Of a stretch of 64,000 nt of DNA, positions 42,162-51,699 are shown one piece after another. Origin of the DNA: Anatilimnocola aggregata. Lineage in GTDB: Bacteria > Planctomycetota > Planctomycetia > Pirellulales > Pirellulaceae. The notes below the pieces were generated by a model. That model was not told where the DNA came from. It made no database searches and saw only the letters and a list, made by a program, of their open reading frames with translations. Within the stretch, counting starts at the first letter, position 1, and each line of letters starts with the position of its first letter. Position numbers and translations under genes: made by a program. The DNA is taken from positions 7,998,001 to 8,062,000 of the forward strand of contig NZ_CP036274.1 of NCBI RefSeq assembly GCF_007747655.1, given 5' to 3'.

Positions 42162-42220
42162 TCCCCACCCCAATTCCCATTCGCATTTCAGACTGAACCG
42201 CTATCGCTCTGCACTTCTCA

Positions 42221-42315
42221 AGTAGCCCGAGGCGTGCGAGGGAACTATTCTGATGGCCCGTTTTGCTGGGAGGAAAAGTCGTTATCGACTTCCCCTCGCT
42301 GACGCGTCGGGCTAC
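42221..42315. repeat. Inverted pair of AGTAGCCCGACGCG-type repeats
   Basis: Copy one at 42221-42241 and copy two, inverted, at 42294-42315, flank about 50 bp. It is placed inside the pseudopilin cluster between the zinc-ribbon gene and the GspJ-like gene, so it must be transcribed if the cluster is one operon. Confidence 0.8.
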
Positions 42316-42377
42316 CTGAAGAACCCTTGGCCTCTACTCAACACCGACTCTCGTATCTTCCTTCATTCTGCCTTCGT

Positions 42378-42746
42378 TCACCCCAGCTGCGGGTACAACT
42401 CGCTGGCCCAGCGCCACTGGCTGTCACCTTCGCGTAGCACCTGGCAGCGAGAGGTGACGGCTCCCAGCCGCAGCCAATAGTCGAGCAGTCGGCGGTCGAC
42501 GGGCCCGTACTGGCGGCCGGAGGCAGTTTGCAGGAACCAATTGGCTTCGTCGCCTGTCACCTGTGCCCCCTTGCCGCTGCCCGCCCATTGCATGAAGTCG
42601 CTCAGGGCCTGCCCGTGGTTGGCACCATCGGTCGCCGGCACTGCCAACTTGCCCTGGCACGCCGGGCACTTAATCTTCTTGCCTGCCCATTGATCATTGA
42701 TATGAAACGCATGCTCACAGTGCGCACAAACGAGTGATATGGACAT
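42378..42746 (-). CDS. Zinc ribbon plus GYF-like domain protein
   Basis: The 122-residue protein has a CxxC...CxxC zinc ribbon (CAHCEHAFHINDQWAGKKIKCPAC) in the first 35 residues. A GYF_2/DUF4339-like domain follows at about residues 65-120: ANWFLQTASGRQYGPVDRRLLDYWLRLGAVTSRCQVLREGDSQWRWASELYP. GYF-type domains recognise proline-rich or other peptide segments. The gene is embedded in the secretion/pilus cluster with its own repeat-bearing spacers. Whether it belongs to the machinery or is a passenger is unknown. Confidence 0.85.
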   Translation of the reverse strand: MSISLVCAHCEHAFHINDQWAGKKIKCPACQGKLAVPATDGANHGQALSDFMQWAGSGKGAQVTGDEANWFLQTASGRQYGPVDRRLLDYWLRLGAVTSRCQVLREGDSQWRWASELYPQLG

Positions 42747-42768
42747 CGCTACCCCTTCGCATTTCTCA

Positions 42769-42828
42769 AGTAGCCCGACGCGTTAGCGAGGATGCATTGC
42801 CAATCTCCCTCGCTGATACGTCGGGCTC
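42769..42828. repeat. Inverted pair of AGTAGCCCGACGCG-type repeats
   Basis: Copies at 42769-42791 and, inverted, at 42808-42828 are separated by about 16 bp, which would give a long hairpin. The flank TTTCTCA before copy one is shared with the pair at 42221. It lies between the giant GspK-like gene and the zinc-ribbon gene. Confidence 0.82.
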
Positions 42829-42844
42829 CTTTTCAATCTCCGAC

Positions 42845-42885
42845 TCCCTTCCCTAACTCCCAGTCCCTAGTTCCCAACTCCCACC
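42845..42885 (-). other. G-rich segment, possible G-quadruplex
   Basis: On the minus strand, right after the stop of the giant gene, this reads as repeated GGG runs (GGGAGTT, GGGAACT, AGGGACT, GGGAGTTAGGG) with short spacers. Such spacing could fold as a G-quadruplex in the transcript. A similar G-rich segment in the opposite orientation lies at 55931-55965. Folding is not shown. Confidence 0.45.
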
Positions 42886-45800
42886 CTAATCGATTTGCCG
42901 CCGCAGCAGCACGCAATTATCGGCGTTCAACTTCAGCCCGGGGATGAAGCCCACAGGAATCGAACGGTCGAGCAAGTAAAACGCTCGATGCCGCTGAATG
43001 TCCCCAGTGTCCATGCCCAGTTCCTGTCCCAACATAAATCCATCGGGATGAGCCGCGCCAATCGTTGCTTCTTCCACTTCGAAGTAGCCAACCGTCACCC
43101 ACACGGCATAGCAGTTCGACTGCGTGCTGACGATGTTGTTGATTTTCTGAATGCCTTGATAGCGGAAATATGGATTCCGGTCGGTATTGATTGACGCTTC
43201 GGAGGAACGATAGCCAAATAGCGGCTCGCCGGTTCGCGAGGTCGACGACCGGAAGAACGTAGCTTCGACCGGCGACTTACGCATGTTCCCGGCAGCGGGC
43301 ATTAAGTCGGCGGAGTTCGCAGGACGGAACGGATTGGCAAAGATGGTGGGATGCGTCTGGCTGATTCGCCCGAGCGAGCCCCCCGAAATCCCTTGCCGAC
43401 TGACCATGACCTCGCTGAACGGGACGCGTAACCCGGGCAGAATTGAAGGCGAGCCCGTATAAGTAGAATCGCTGGGATCGTAACCAATGATCGAGTTCCA
43501 AATGGGCTCGTCAAAAATGGTGTTGATATTGATGCGCCCCGGATCGCGAAAACGCGACAAGCGATTGAACGGAGGCCGGTACAAGTAAGGCGGCCGATAC
43601 TCGGGGCGTGGCGACGGCAACGTATCGGTATTATTCACCGAGTTGGGACTGTACCACTTTTCGGTCTTCACAAAGTTCGAGGGCGTTTCGACAAAGTCGA
43701 ATAGCCGCGACAGGTTAAATCCGTCGGTATCGGTTGGGTTACTCTGGAACATGTTCAGCAGGTAACCAAACCCGCCATTGAAATCCGGCTCGCTCGTAGC
43801 TGTGTATGGATTTGCGCCAACAGCCACGTAGGGATTGTCGGGAGTGATTTCGAGATTCAACCGATTCGGAGCGCAGGTGGGAACCAGCAACAGTTCGGCC
43901 GGGTTCATAAAAGGACGATTGTGAAACGGAATCCACGGGAACGGCTTGTCGGTATCGCCTGGATCACCAGTATAAGACGCATAGTTACCACTCTGGGCAG
44001 CGGTGCGCGGGGTACCCATCGCCGGATTGATGTAGCCCAGCGTGTGGTGCAAACCGAGTCGCATGAAGCGATCGCCAGAGTTCTGAACGGCTGGGTTCGT
44101 CGGCGTATCGATAAACTGCGGGAACCATGGGTTTCCCCTTTGGACGCCACGTTGACTCGTGAATAATCTGCTGGGGCGAGCATTTCCAGTCGGATCCGGC
44201 GGATCATCACGGTCGATGTTCACCATCATGGAAGGCGTGCCCGAAGGAACTTGCTGATCGGTATCTTCCTCACCGTTGAAGACAGAGAGATCAACGGGAG
44301 CGAAATCGACGGTGATGTATGGATTCGAGAGTGGATCCCAGTCTTGAGTTGGGTCCGCCAACCGCTGCAGGAACACGCCAGCTTTGCGGGCATGGTATCG
44401 AGTCTCCAGCAGGCCGGAAGTACCAAGCAAACGGGTGTTATCCTGCGGCGCATCTGGGATCAGCGGCGGGTCGCTGTAGGTCACCGGATTGTCGTAGGAA
44501 TCGAGCGGATTCGACCATAGATTGTCGACGTTGTACTCGGGGTAATAACTGCCGCCGACCGCGGGAATCGCATTCGGAAGGGGTTCGGTGATGTTAACAC
44601 CAACGCGACGGTTTACATTCCCGGCGTTCATCCATGTCGTTGGTGGACGGATATCGACGACGAGTGCAGCCGGGGGCTGAATTTCGGCCGTTGCCGAAGG
44701 CGTGGAAAGCTTGGAAGTGGTATTGCCGCCTGCATCCGTAATCGACACACCGGTCGTACTGCTGAGGTTGATCTCTTGCAATGAAGGTCCGTGCCAATCG
44801 CCGACTTCGCGTCCGACGTCCTTGTTGTTGGAGCCAAGAACGGTCTTTTCGCGCGGACCAACGACCATGTATTGGCCCGGAGCGACTTGAGCGGTCCAAT
44901 CCTTTTGATTGTAAAAAACTCGATCCTGTTTGGGATTCGTTGCACCGCCATCGGTGTTCGTAAACCAAACGTAACGCTCAATCTCGACGATGCGACCTGG
45001 GTTATTTTCATCGTATTGCAGGTTGATGAACTGACGCCCCGTGATCGTGGCGTCAGCTGGTTCGGCATAACGCGAGGTTTCCCAAGCGTTTTCGGTGAGC
45101 ACCTGCGAATGGGGAAGTCCATCTTGATTGGCATTGACCGAACTAATCGCAACTTGCCAGACCGGCGAAGCCCGCCCGGAAGTTCCGGGCGACATCCGAC
45201 CTAGATCCAGTTTTCCCGTGCTCTTGTCGTACAGTTCAAACGGCATCTGCGGGCTATACATGGCCTCGTAAGTACCGGGCTGGTTGTACATGGTGTGCGT
45301 GCGCGGGCAGTAGAGTTCAAAGAAGAGTGATCCCTGCGGAACGCGGAACTGGTCAAGATCGTCATCGGGGGTCGTCGGCTCTTCGACCTTTTTCTTGGTC
45401 GTGTCGTGAGCAGTATCACGCACGCGACGATCATGAAAGGCGAGTGCTTCTGTCAGTAACAATTCCGGTGCTTCGCAGCCCCAAACGACGCCACGTTCCG
45501 AAGTTTCGACCGTGGCCAGATTGCCATCAACCGACCAGCCATTCCAAGGATTGGTGTCGTATTCGAAGCCGGTCATGATGCCATCGACATCGCGAAAATC
45601 GACGACATTCACGGCCCATTGTGCCAATAAACGCGCTGTCTCCGCATTCGACAGGTTGCCACCACCGTTGGGCTTCGGCGGGTTGTAGCTGTTTCCTTTA
45701 AGTGCCATTGCAAGGCAATACAAATGTCGGGCAAGTAAATGGCGTGCATATCTGCGGTCGTTCGTGGCGCCCGACGCGCCGTCTTGCGCACCATCACGAT

Positions 45801-48261
45801 CCACATCAACGCTGTTGACCGGAAAGGCACGCTGACCGCTGAAGCCACCGGTGCCTGGCAGAGCGCCACCCGAAGGAGCCGACGATTGAGTGCCGGAGGA
45901 GTTGGTGCCCCAAGCGTCTTCGTTGCTGGTGGCTTCCAGCACTTCGTCGATGGCCTTGTTGGTCGTCGAGTTATCGTTGATGCCGTTGCCGAGATAACGA
46001 TTGATGTTGAGTGGCGTTCCTTGCCAGAATTCCCACGGCATAATCTTGGCCAGTTCGGCCTTAAGGTTGGTGGTATTCGTGGTATCGAAGCCACCTTGCT
46101 GTAACTTCACAATGTACATGCCGACAATCGTCGGTGCATTGGTGGCGCTGAGCTTGGCATTACTGGAACTGAGCGAGCCATGCTGATTGCGATCTTCCTG
46201 TCGAAGAATGGCCGGCACCGTGGGAATGTACGAGCCCATGGTAGAGAGCGATTCGCGCACGCGTTGGTAAGCACCGCTGTTCGAGTCGGGCTGACCCGCA
46301 CCGCTGAACAGGGCATTGGCAGCATTCACGAGACGGCCATTGAAGTGCCCCATGTCGTTATCGTGATTGCGGAGCATCCGTTCCATATCGAGGACTGAGT
46401 AGGGCGTATCGTTGATCGCGGTCGCTGCATCCCACTCCATTTCGTAGGGGTCATCCCACGTTTCTGGTGCGGTGGCAAACGTCCCCACATTCGGCAAGCG
46501 GCCGCGAAAGAAGAATGGCCTTCCGCCAAAGTCGATGGCAACAGCACTGCGTCCCCAGACATCGGGTGGGCTGCCATACCAGGAATCCATCGAGACGTAA
46601 TAGCCGGGTATGCCCGACGTGCGCAGGACGCTCAGCGGGTCATCCTCACCACTCTTGCCCGGCGCGTTGTCGCTGCCGTAGCGGCCGAGCAACAGATTGC
46701 CATAGTTGCCGTTCAACGACGCCGAGTTGAGCACCAGCCGATAGTCGACTTCCGCCGGTCCAAAACCCAAGCCGCGCGGCAGTTTGAGTGAAGCGGTTTG
46801 AGTGCCACCAACTCGGTTGTCGTTGGGAAACGTGGCAGCTGCGGGCTGCGCGGTAGTGGAAAAGATTGGGAAAGGATACGGAATATCGTAGCTAGCCTGA
46901 TTGGCAGTATCGAGCTGCGAGCGGTTGCCGTGAACGTTTACGTTGATGCGGCCATCGAGGTCTTTGATGAGGAACGCATACAGCCGCTTGTAGCGCCGGC
47001 CTGTAGGGCTGGTCATCACTGGCAGGCCAATATCGACCCACACGCTTTCGCGCACACCGTCGCCGTCGTTATCGACGTCCCAGATGGCTTCCCAATAGCC
47101 GTTGGGGTTGGATGCAGATAAGTCCTGCATGGCATTCTGTTGGGCCATCTTGCGGATCAACGTTTCATATGCGGCATCGGTATTGGCCGAGGGAGTCAGA
47201 TCGGGATTGCTTCCGGTAAAGTTGGTGTGGTCCCAGGGCATCGGGCGGAAGATGATCTGCCGGGCAAAGTCCTTTTGCGATTGGTTGGTTAGTTGAATGC
47301 TGCCGCTTGGCCAGCGCGACGACTCGAGCCAGTAGTTAATGAGTTCGGGGCGGACGTAGGACGGGATCAACGGCACGCCAAAGCGATTGTTGGCTTTGCG
47401 CGAGGCGATCAGGCTGGGTGGCACAACCGACAGATGCAAGTTCTGCAAGTCGGCCGCATCCCAGGGTTCATCGGCACCGCCCCCATCGACGGAGAACGGG
47501 CCTGCGCCACCAACAGATGAGTAGACACCCTGCTCCGTATAGCCGGCGTAATGCGGCAGCAGCACGGCCGGGCGATTATTAGTAGTGTTGTCGACTGCAT
47601 CCAAGCGATAGGTCGACGAATCGTAGCCAAAACCCATGCCGTTGAACGGCTGGCCATTGATGACAAACTGATCGTTGGCCGCGGGCGAGATGGTCGTCCC
47701 ACCGTTGCCGTTGATGGGCTCTACAAACAGCTCGCACTCGCTCGTCGAAACATCTTCGGGTTCATAGCCGGCGATTCGCGTGCTGAGATTGCGAGCATTG
47801 CCGGTGATGAAGGTGATGACGCGACCATTGTAGTAGCCTGGCCTGGTCGAGAGGGATGCGGTCGTCGAAAAGACGAGAAAGTGGCCACTCAGGGTTTTTT
47901 GCGTGTCAGTGCTGACCGCTTTTACGGTTCCCCTGACGTAATCGGTGCCGTACAGATCGCGCAGCAGATCGTGCCCTTGCAGCGAACTGCGGGTGTCTGT
48001 GCCGTACAGAACCTGCCCAAATGCCAGATCGAGCTCCATCATCGGATCGTCGCCGTAGCGATTGACGCCGGCGTGCATTTTGGCAGCGGTGTTGTACTGC
48101 ATGGCGAGCACGGCGAAGGTGACGCCCATCAGCAGGAAAAGGGCGAGCAAGCTGACGACCATCAGCAGGACGATGCCGTTTTTTCGCTTGCGCGATTGGC
48201 CATGTTCGCGCTGGCGCGCGGGGCCGTAACGCCGGGGCTGATCTGCGAGTGTGCGAGCCAT
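42886..48261 (-). CDS. Giant GspK-like/prepilin-type protein, 1791 residues
   Basis: The start at the ATG complementary to 48259-48261 places the basic leader RRYGPARQREHGQSRKRKNG directly before the hydrophobic helix (IVLLMVVSLLALFLLMGVTFAVLAMQY), as in GspK-type minor pseudopilins. The rest, roughly 1720 residues, is extracytoplasmic, rich in Asp, Asn, Gly, Pro and Thr, with many short calcium-loop-like segments (DVDNDGDGVRESVW, VDVDRDGAQDGAS). Phrases such as DLDGRINVNV and RINVN recall the GspK core. GspK is normally about 330 residues, so this is an extreme expansion. It could act as a very large tip complex or an adhesin. It lies mid-operon, 209 bp after the GspI-like gene. Confidence 0.75.
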   Translation of the reverse strand: MARTLADQPRRYGPARQREHGQSRKRKNGIVLLMVVSLLALFLLMGVTFAVLAMQYNTAAKMHAGVNRYGDDPMMELDLAFGQVLYGTDTRSSLQGHDLLRDLYGTDYVRGTVKAVSTDTQKTLSGHFLVFSTTASLSTRPGYYNGRVITFITGNARNLSTRIAGYEPEDVSTSECELFVEPINGNGGTTISPAANDQFVINGQPFNGMGFGYDSSTYRLDAVDNTTNNRPAVLLPHYAGYTEQGVYSSVGGAGPFSVDGGGADEPWDAADLQNLHLSVVPPSLIASRKANNRFGVPLIPSYVRPELINYWLESSRWPSGSIQLTNQSQKDFARQIIFRPMPWDHTNFTGSNPDLTPSANTDAAYETLIRKMAQQNAMQDLSASNPNGYWEAIWDVDNDGDGVRESVWVDIGLPVMTSPTGRRYKRLYAFLIKDLDGRINVNVHGNRSQLDTANQASYDIPYPFPIFSTTAQPAAATFPNDNRVGGTQTASLKLPRGLGFGPAEVDYRLVLNSASLNGNYGNLLLGRYGSDNAPGKSGEDDPLSVLRTSGIPGYYVSMDSWYGSPPDVWGRSAVAIDFGGRPFFFRGRLPNVGTFATAPETWDDPYEMEWDAATAINDTPYSVLDMERMLRNHDNDMGHFNGRLVNAANALFSGAGQPDSNSGAYQRVRESLSTMGSYIPTVPAILRQEDRNQHGSLSSSNAKLSATNAPTIVGMYIVKLQQGGFDTTNTTNLKAELAKIMPWEFWQGTPLNINRYLGNGINDNSTTNKAIDEVLEATSNEDAWGTNSSGTQSSAPSGGALPGTGGFSGQRAFPVNSVDVDRDGAQDGASGATNDRRYARHLLARHLYCLAMALKGNSYNPPKPNGGGNLSNAETARLLAQWAVNVVDFRDVDGIMTGFEYDTNPWNGWSVDGNLATVETSERGVVWGCEAPELLLTEALAFHDRRVRDTAHDTTKKKVEEPTTPDDDLDQFRVPQGSLFFELYCPRTHTMYNQPGTYEAMYSPQMPFELYDKSTGKLDLGRMSPGTSGRASPVWQVAISSVNANQDGLPHSQVLTENAWETSRYAEPADATITGRQFINLQYDENNPGRIVEIERYVWFTNTDGGATNPKQDRVFYNQKDWTAQVAPGQYMVVGPREKTVLGSNNKDVGREVGDWHGPSLQEINLSSTTGVSITDAGGNTTSKLSTPSATAEIQPPAALVVDIRPPTTWMNAGNVNRRVGVNITEPLPNAIPAVGGSYYPEYNVDNLWSNPLDSYDNPVTYSDPPLIPDAPQDNTRLLGTSGLLETRYHARKAGVFLQRLADPTQDWDPLSNPYITVDFAPVDLSVFNGEEDTDQQVPSGTPSMMVNIDRDDPPDPTGNARPSRLFTSQRGVQRGNPWFPQFIDTPTNPAVQNSGDRFMRLGLHHTLGYINPAMGTPRTAAQSGNYASYTGDPGDTDKPFPWIPFHNRPFMNPAELLLVPTCAPNRLNLEITPDNPYVAVGANPYTATSEPDFNGGFGYLLNMFQSNPTDTDGFNLSRLFDFVETPSNFVKTEKWYSPNSVNNTDTLPSPRPEYRPPYLYRPPFNRLSRFRDPGRININTIFDEPIWNSIIGYDPSDSTYTGSPSILPGLRVPFSEVMVSRQGISGGSLGRISQTHPTIFANPFRPANSADLMPAAGNMRKSPVEATFFRSSTSRTGEPLFGYRSSEASINTDRNPYFRYQGIQKINNIVSTQSNCYAVWVTVGYFEVEEATIGAAHPDGFMLGQELGMDTGDIQRHRAFYLLDRSIPVGFIPGLKLNADNCVLLRRQID

Positions 48262-48470
48262 CCTAGGAGCCTCTCGAACAAAGGTGCTTTGGCCTGTTCC
48301 GGGCCGGGGCACTGCCTCTGGCCACTGCCGCCGGGTGCGGCTGGTGGTTGGTCAGCTGGCCTGCGGAGTCGCGCCTGGCTGACAGTGGTGATAAGGTTGT
48401 ATGGAAAACGGGCCGAGCGAACTTGCGGGGACGTTCGGCGTCGATGGGGTGCGGCTGCAGGCCGCGGGGA

Positions 48471-49583
48471 CTATTCTTTCGGTTCGAGCTTGATCGTTTT
48501 TTCATAGACCGCGACGACACCTTGGCAGACGATAACTTCGGCTTCATTGGCTGGATCGGTCTGCGAGGTTTCCCAATCGGAGCCGGCCAGTGTGACCTCA
48601 ACAGTATTGGCCGAGGTATCGGGTTCGTCGGCATCCATCACGCGATACCAACGGCAGAGGGGCATATCGCGATTCGTGCCGGAGGCGGTACCCCTGGTCT
48701 TGGCGCGGAGCATGACCCACTGACCCGCATGAATGTTGAGCCGGCGAGCACGCTCGTCAGCGGTAAGCGAAGTTGAATTCTCCGTCAACGTCACGGAGCC
48801 GCCGTTGATGCCGGCATCGTGAAAGTCGCCGCTGTTGATCTTCAGTGCCCACTCGGTCGCCAAGCGGTCACCGGTTGAGTCAGCCGTGAGATCGCCGGGG
48901 CGATCGTAGAAGACAACGATCGACAGAACATAGCGATCTTCCAGCACTCCGCCTGTCGGCATTCGTTCGAGTTTGGGAGCGAGGGTTGCCATCCACGACA
49001 TGTGCCCTTCGGACTGGCGTTTAAGAGCGTTGCTGCTGCCATCGCGAACAAAGATCGAAGCTGCTTGCAGGGTGTTATCGCGAACGACGACACCATCGCG
49101 AAAACGGTCGTAGGAGATATCGTCGTCGATCTGAAAGTTCAAATCGGCGAGAAGCTTACCCATGTAGTTGGTCGTGCCAATTCCATTGCTGAGCGTGACT
49201 CGTCCCATCAGGCTCGACGAACTGTCGTAAGGAAACTTATGTGCCTTGGAGTCGTTGAGATTTGCTGCGACGAAGCGAGGGTCGATACAATAAGCCATCG
49301 TGCCATCGGGATCGGCAACTTGTGCAAACGCAGAACCGTTGTAGTACAGCCACTTGGCCGGTTGGCGCATCCCTTGGGCATCGAACGCATGAACGTTCGT
49401 GATGCCGGCGACCGCCGTGGCATCGGCCTGGGCACCGCGACGGGCTTGCATCATGGCGGCTGGGAAGATGGCGATCGCCCCCATCAGCCCGATGCTGGTG
49501 ATCATGATGGCAAACAGCACTTCGAGAATGCTCACGCCGGGGCGAGTACCAAACCTCTCGCGAGCGAACCTGCTTTGAGCCAT
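48471..49583 (-). CDS. Pseudopilin, GspI/PilV-like
   Basis: The 370-residue protein has the prepilin motif RPGVSILEVLFAIMITSIGLMGAIAIFP with Gly at -1 and Glu at +5. The SILEVLFA block is typical of GspI/PilV-type pseudopilins. The C-terminal domain is much longer than usual. The start ATG overlaps the TAA of the upstream pseudopilin gene (TAATG), implying translational coupling, and is preceded by an A/G-rich ribosome-binding site. It is a cluster component of the secretion/pilus machine; the specific position in the pseudopilus is inferred. Confidence 0.85.
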   Translation of the reverse strand: MAQSRFARERFGTRPGVSILEVLFAIMITSIGLMGAIAIFPAAMMQARRGAQADATAVAGITNVHAFDAQGMRQPAKWLYYNGSAFAQVADPDGTMAYCIDPRFVAANLNDSKAHKFPYDSSSSLMGRVTLSNGIGTTNYMGKLLADLNFQIDDDISYDRFRDGVVVRDNTLQAASIFVRDGSSNALKRQSEGHMSWMATLAPKLERMPTGGVLEDRYVLSIVVFYDRPGDLTADSTGDRLATEWALKINSGDFHDAGINGGSVTLTENSTSLTADERARRLNIHAGQWVMLRAKTRGTASGTNRDMPLCRWYRVMDADEPDTSANTVEVTLAGSDWETSQTDPANEAEVIVCQGVVAVYEKTIKLEPKE

Positions 49584-50677
49584 TAGAGGCCCCCCTTCTG
49601 CTCACGAGCCGTGGCGTAAGTGCGGGCGTAGGTCAAATAATTCTGCGCCTGGGTTAGATCAGTGGAGTAAGTCGATAGATCGGTGGGAACTAAGTTCTCG
49701 GTGGAGGTGACCAGTCCCGAGGCGCGGCCCACCGAGACCCACAGGGCGTTGTTATCTGCCAGGTTCGAGAGTTCGAGATTGGCCATGTTGCTGGCCGTCG
49801 GGAGGTTCACCTTCGACGTCAAGCCAATCAACAAGTGAATGGTGCCCGGGGCAGAAGTTCCTGGTGGTGAAAAGTCTGGGTAGTTCGGCGAGTCCATTTC
49901 GGATGTCGTCGAGTCGAAGGCGACAGAGTGCACACTGCCGTTGGGCGAAAACATGATTCGCAGCCCGCCATCTTTATTGATCAGGCTGAAATCGATTCCC
50001 TCTTTGGCCGACATCGTGGCCGACTTATCGACGCCCGTCCCGAACCCGCTGTAGTTCATATCGATGGCGGTCGACTTGGGGAGTTCAATCGGATTGCCGA
50101 TGCGAACCGGGGGACGCAGAATTTGAAAGGCGTAACCGCCAGTATCGGAAGTGGGCGGGTAAACGGATGGCGCGGTGATGTAGTACTTGCTACTCATGGT
50201 GTTGTAGCTTCCCACGTGCCAGGGGCCGCGGTAGTTGATGCGAATAAAGAATACGTTTGAACTGTCGAGCAGCGAGGGCAGATTCGTCGCGCAGGAATTC
50301 TGAAAGGTGAGTTCCCAGGTGGAAGTGTTGACGGTGACGCGCGCGTTGGTCGTATCGCCCGAGTACATGGCGGGCACTTCGCACAGAAACAGTTGGGTCG
50401 ATTGCTGCGCGACTGGTGTTGCCGTGGGATCGCCCACCGGAGTGAGCAGGAATTCGAGGCCACAGGGTCGTCCCGTCGAAGCCGCGCGGGCTTTGGCGGT
50501 GGCAAAGGCGGCGTTGAGAATGCGCGACGCTTCCCGCGGCCGAGCATTCTCCATGATCGACTTGGCAGCGGGCAAGGTGACGGCCATCAGCAGAATGGCG
50601 ATCATGATTACCACGAGCAACTCGATGAGCGTATAACCGCGAACTGGCTGCAAATGACAAGGATGGCGAGCGGCCAT
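49583..50677 (-). CDS. Pseudopilin, GspH-like
   Basis: The 364-residue protein has the prepilin motif RGYTLIELLVVIMIAILLMAVTLPAAKSIMENARPREASRIL with Gly at -1. The following helix (RILNAAFATAKARAASTGRPCGLEF) is the GspH/FimT pattern. The start is preceded by AGGAGG and overlaps the stop of the next upstream gene as TAATG. It is probably coupled to the neighbouring pseudopilins. GspH is usually about 170 residues, so this is a long version. Confidence 0.87.
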   Translation of the reverse strand: MAARHPCHLQPVRGYTLIELLVVIMIAILLMAVTLPAAKSIMENARPREASRILNAAFATAKARAASTGRPCGLEFLLTPVGDPTATPVAQQSTQLFLCEVPAMYSGDTTNARVTVNTSTWELTFQNSCATNLPSLLDSSNVFFIRINYRGPWHVGSYNTMSSKYYITAPSVYPPTSDTGGYAFQILRPPVRIGNPIELPKSTAIDMNYSGFGTGVDKSATMSAKEGIDFSLINKDGGLRIMFSPNGSVHSVAFDSTTSEMDSPNYPDFSPPGTSAPGTIHLLIGLTSKVNLPTASNMANLELSNLADNNALWVSVGRASGLVTSTENLVPTDLSTYSTDLTQAQNYLTYARTYATAREQKGGL

Positions 50678-51642
50678 TACTCAGCCTCCTGATAGTGATT
50701 GGTGATGTTGTCGACCCAGTTCGAAACGCCATCGCCATCGCGATCCATCGGATAGCCCGGCAGTTGGCCATCGGTAAATGCGGTGAACGGTTGCGGCGCG
50801 GCGTTGCTGGCCGAGTAGTGATGAAAGCCGGAGGTATTGTCGGTGAAGATATCGAGCGATTTGTCCGTGCCGGGCGACATGATCAGCGGTCGCAGGGCAA
50901 AGCCGTTCGAGTCGAGCTTCAGCGGATCGAAGGGATCGGGAGCATTCGCGGCATCTGAGGTTTGCATCGTCAGCGCGCCATTTTCGATCGTGAAGCCAGG
51001 CGCCCAGCGGAGGAACTCGATGGGGCGACCCCAGGCGTCGAGAATCTCTTTCATGCCATCGCCGTCCGTATCGCCAATTTCGGACTCGGTGAAGTAGTCG
51101 AGGGCGTTTCGATCACCATCACGCATACACGAAACGATCAGATACAGGCACTCAGCACCCTGTGAAACCTCTGTCCAGCCGGTGGTGGCCCACGAAGAAC
51201 CGGCGGCCGCCTGAGCCTTGCGTTGATACGCACGGCGAAGGGCGGGCGAAGCCATTGCTTGGGACGTTGCGTAATAGCATGGACCGTCCACCACATCGGT
51301 TTTGCGGTCGGGCATTTCCATCCGCATCAAATCGCGAATGGCATTGAGTCGCATTTGTCCTGCGGTTCTAGGATTCACTGTCGAACTAAGGGAAACGCGA
51401 ATCGGTACGGGCCGCGTGCGATAGCTTTCCCACTTTTCCATGATGAGCTGATCGAGTTTGGCGACGATGACTTTCGTGCGCGAGACGCGCGACTGTTCGA
51501 CGGCAGCGTTGAAGGCCGAAAGACTCATGGCGACGAGTAGCCCGAGAATCAACATCACCACCAGCATTTCGATCAACGTAAACGCGCGGGGCAGCGGAGC
51601 CCGCTGTCGTCGGTCGTCGCGATTGATAAGGGGCTGTGTCAT
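50677..51642 (-). CDS. Pseudopilin, GspG-like
   Basis: The 321-residue protein has the motif RAFTLIEMLVVMLILGLLVAMSLSAFNAAVEQSRVSRTKV. The -1 residue is Ala. Downstream are a helix (IVAKLDQLIMEKWESYRTRP) and a C-terminal DTDGDGMKEILDAWGRPIEFLRW block, close to the GspG C-terminus (the calcium-site-like 'DxxGxP' region). It is one of two GspG-like genes here. It is coupled to the next gene by a TAATG junction. Confidence 0.85.
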   Translation of the reverse strand: MTQPLINRDDRRQRAPLPRAFTLIEMLVVMLILGLLVAMSLSAFNAAVEQSRVSRTKVIVAKLDQLIMEKWESYRTRPVPIRVSLSSTVNPRTAGQMRLNAIRDLMRMEMPDRKTDVVDGPCYYATSQAMASPALRRAYQRKAQAAAGSSWATTGWTEVSQGAECLYLIVSCMRDGDRNALDYFTESEIGDTDGDGMKEILDAWGRPIEFLRWAPGFTIENGALTMQTSDAANAPDPFDPLKLDSNGFALRPLIMSPGTDKSLDIFTDNTSGFHHYSASNAAPQPFTAFTDGQLPGYPMDRDGDGVSNWVDNITNHYQEAE

Positions 51643-51699
51643 GAAGTTGATCCTGAACTGCAGTTGCTCGCCGAAGGTCGCGAAATACGGAAACGAAGG

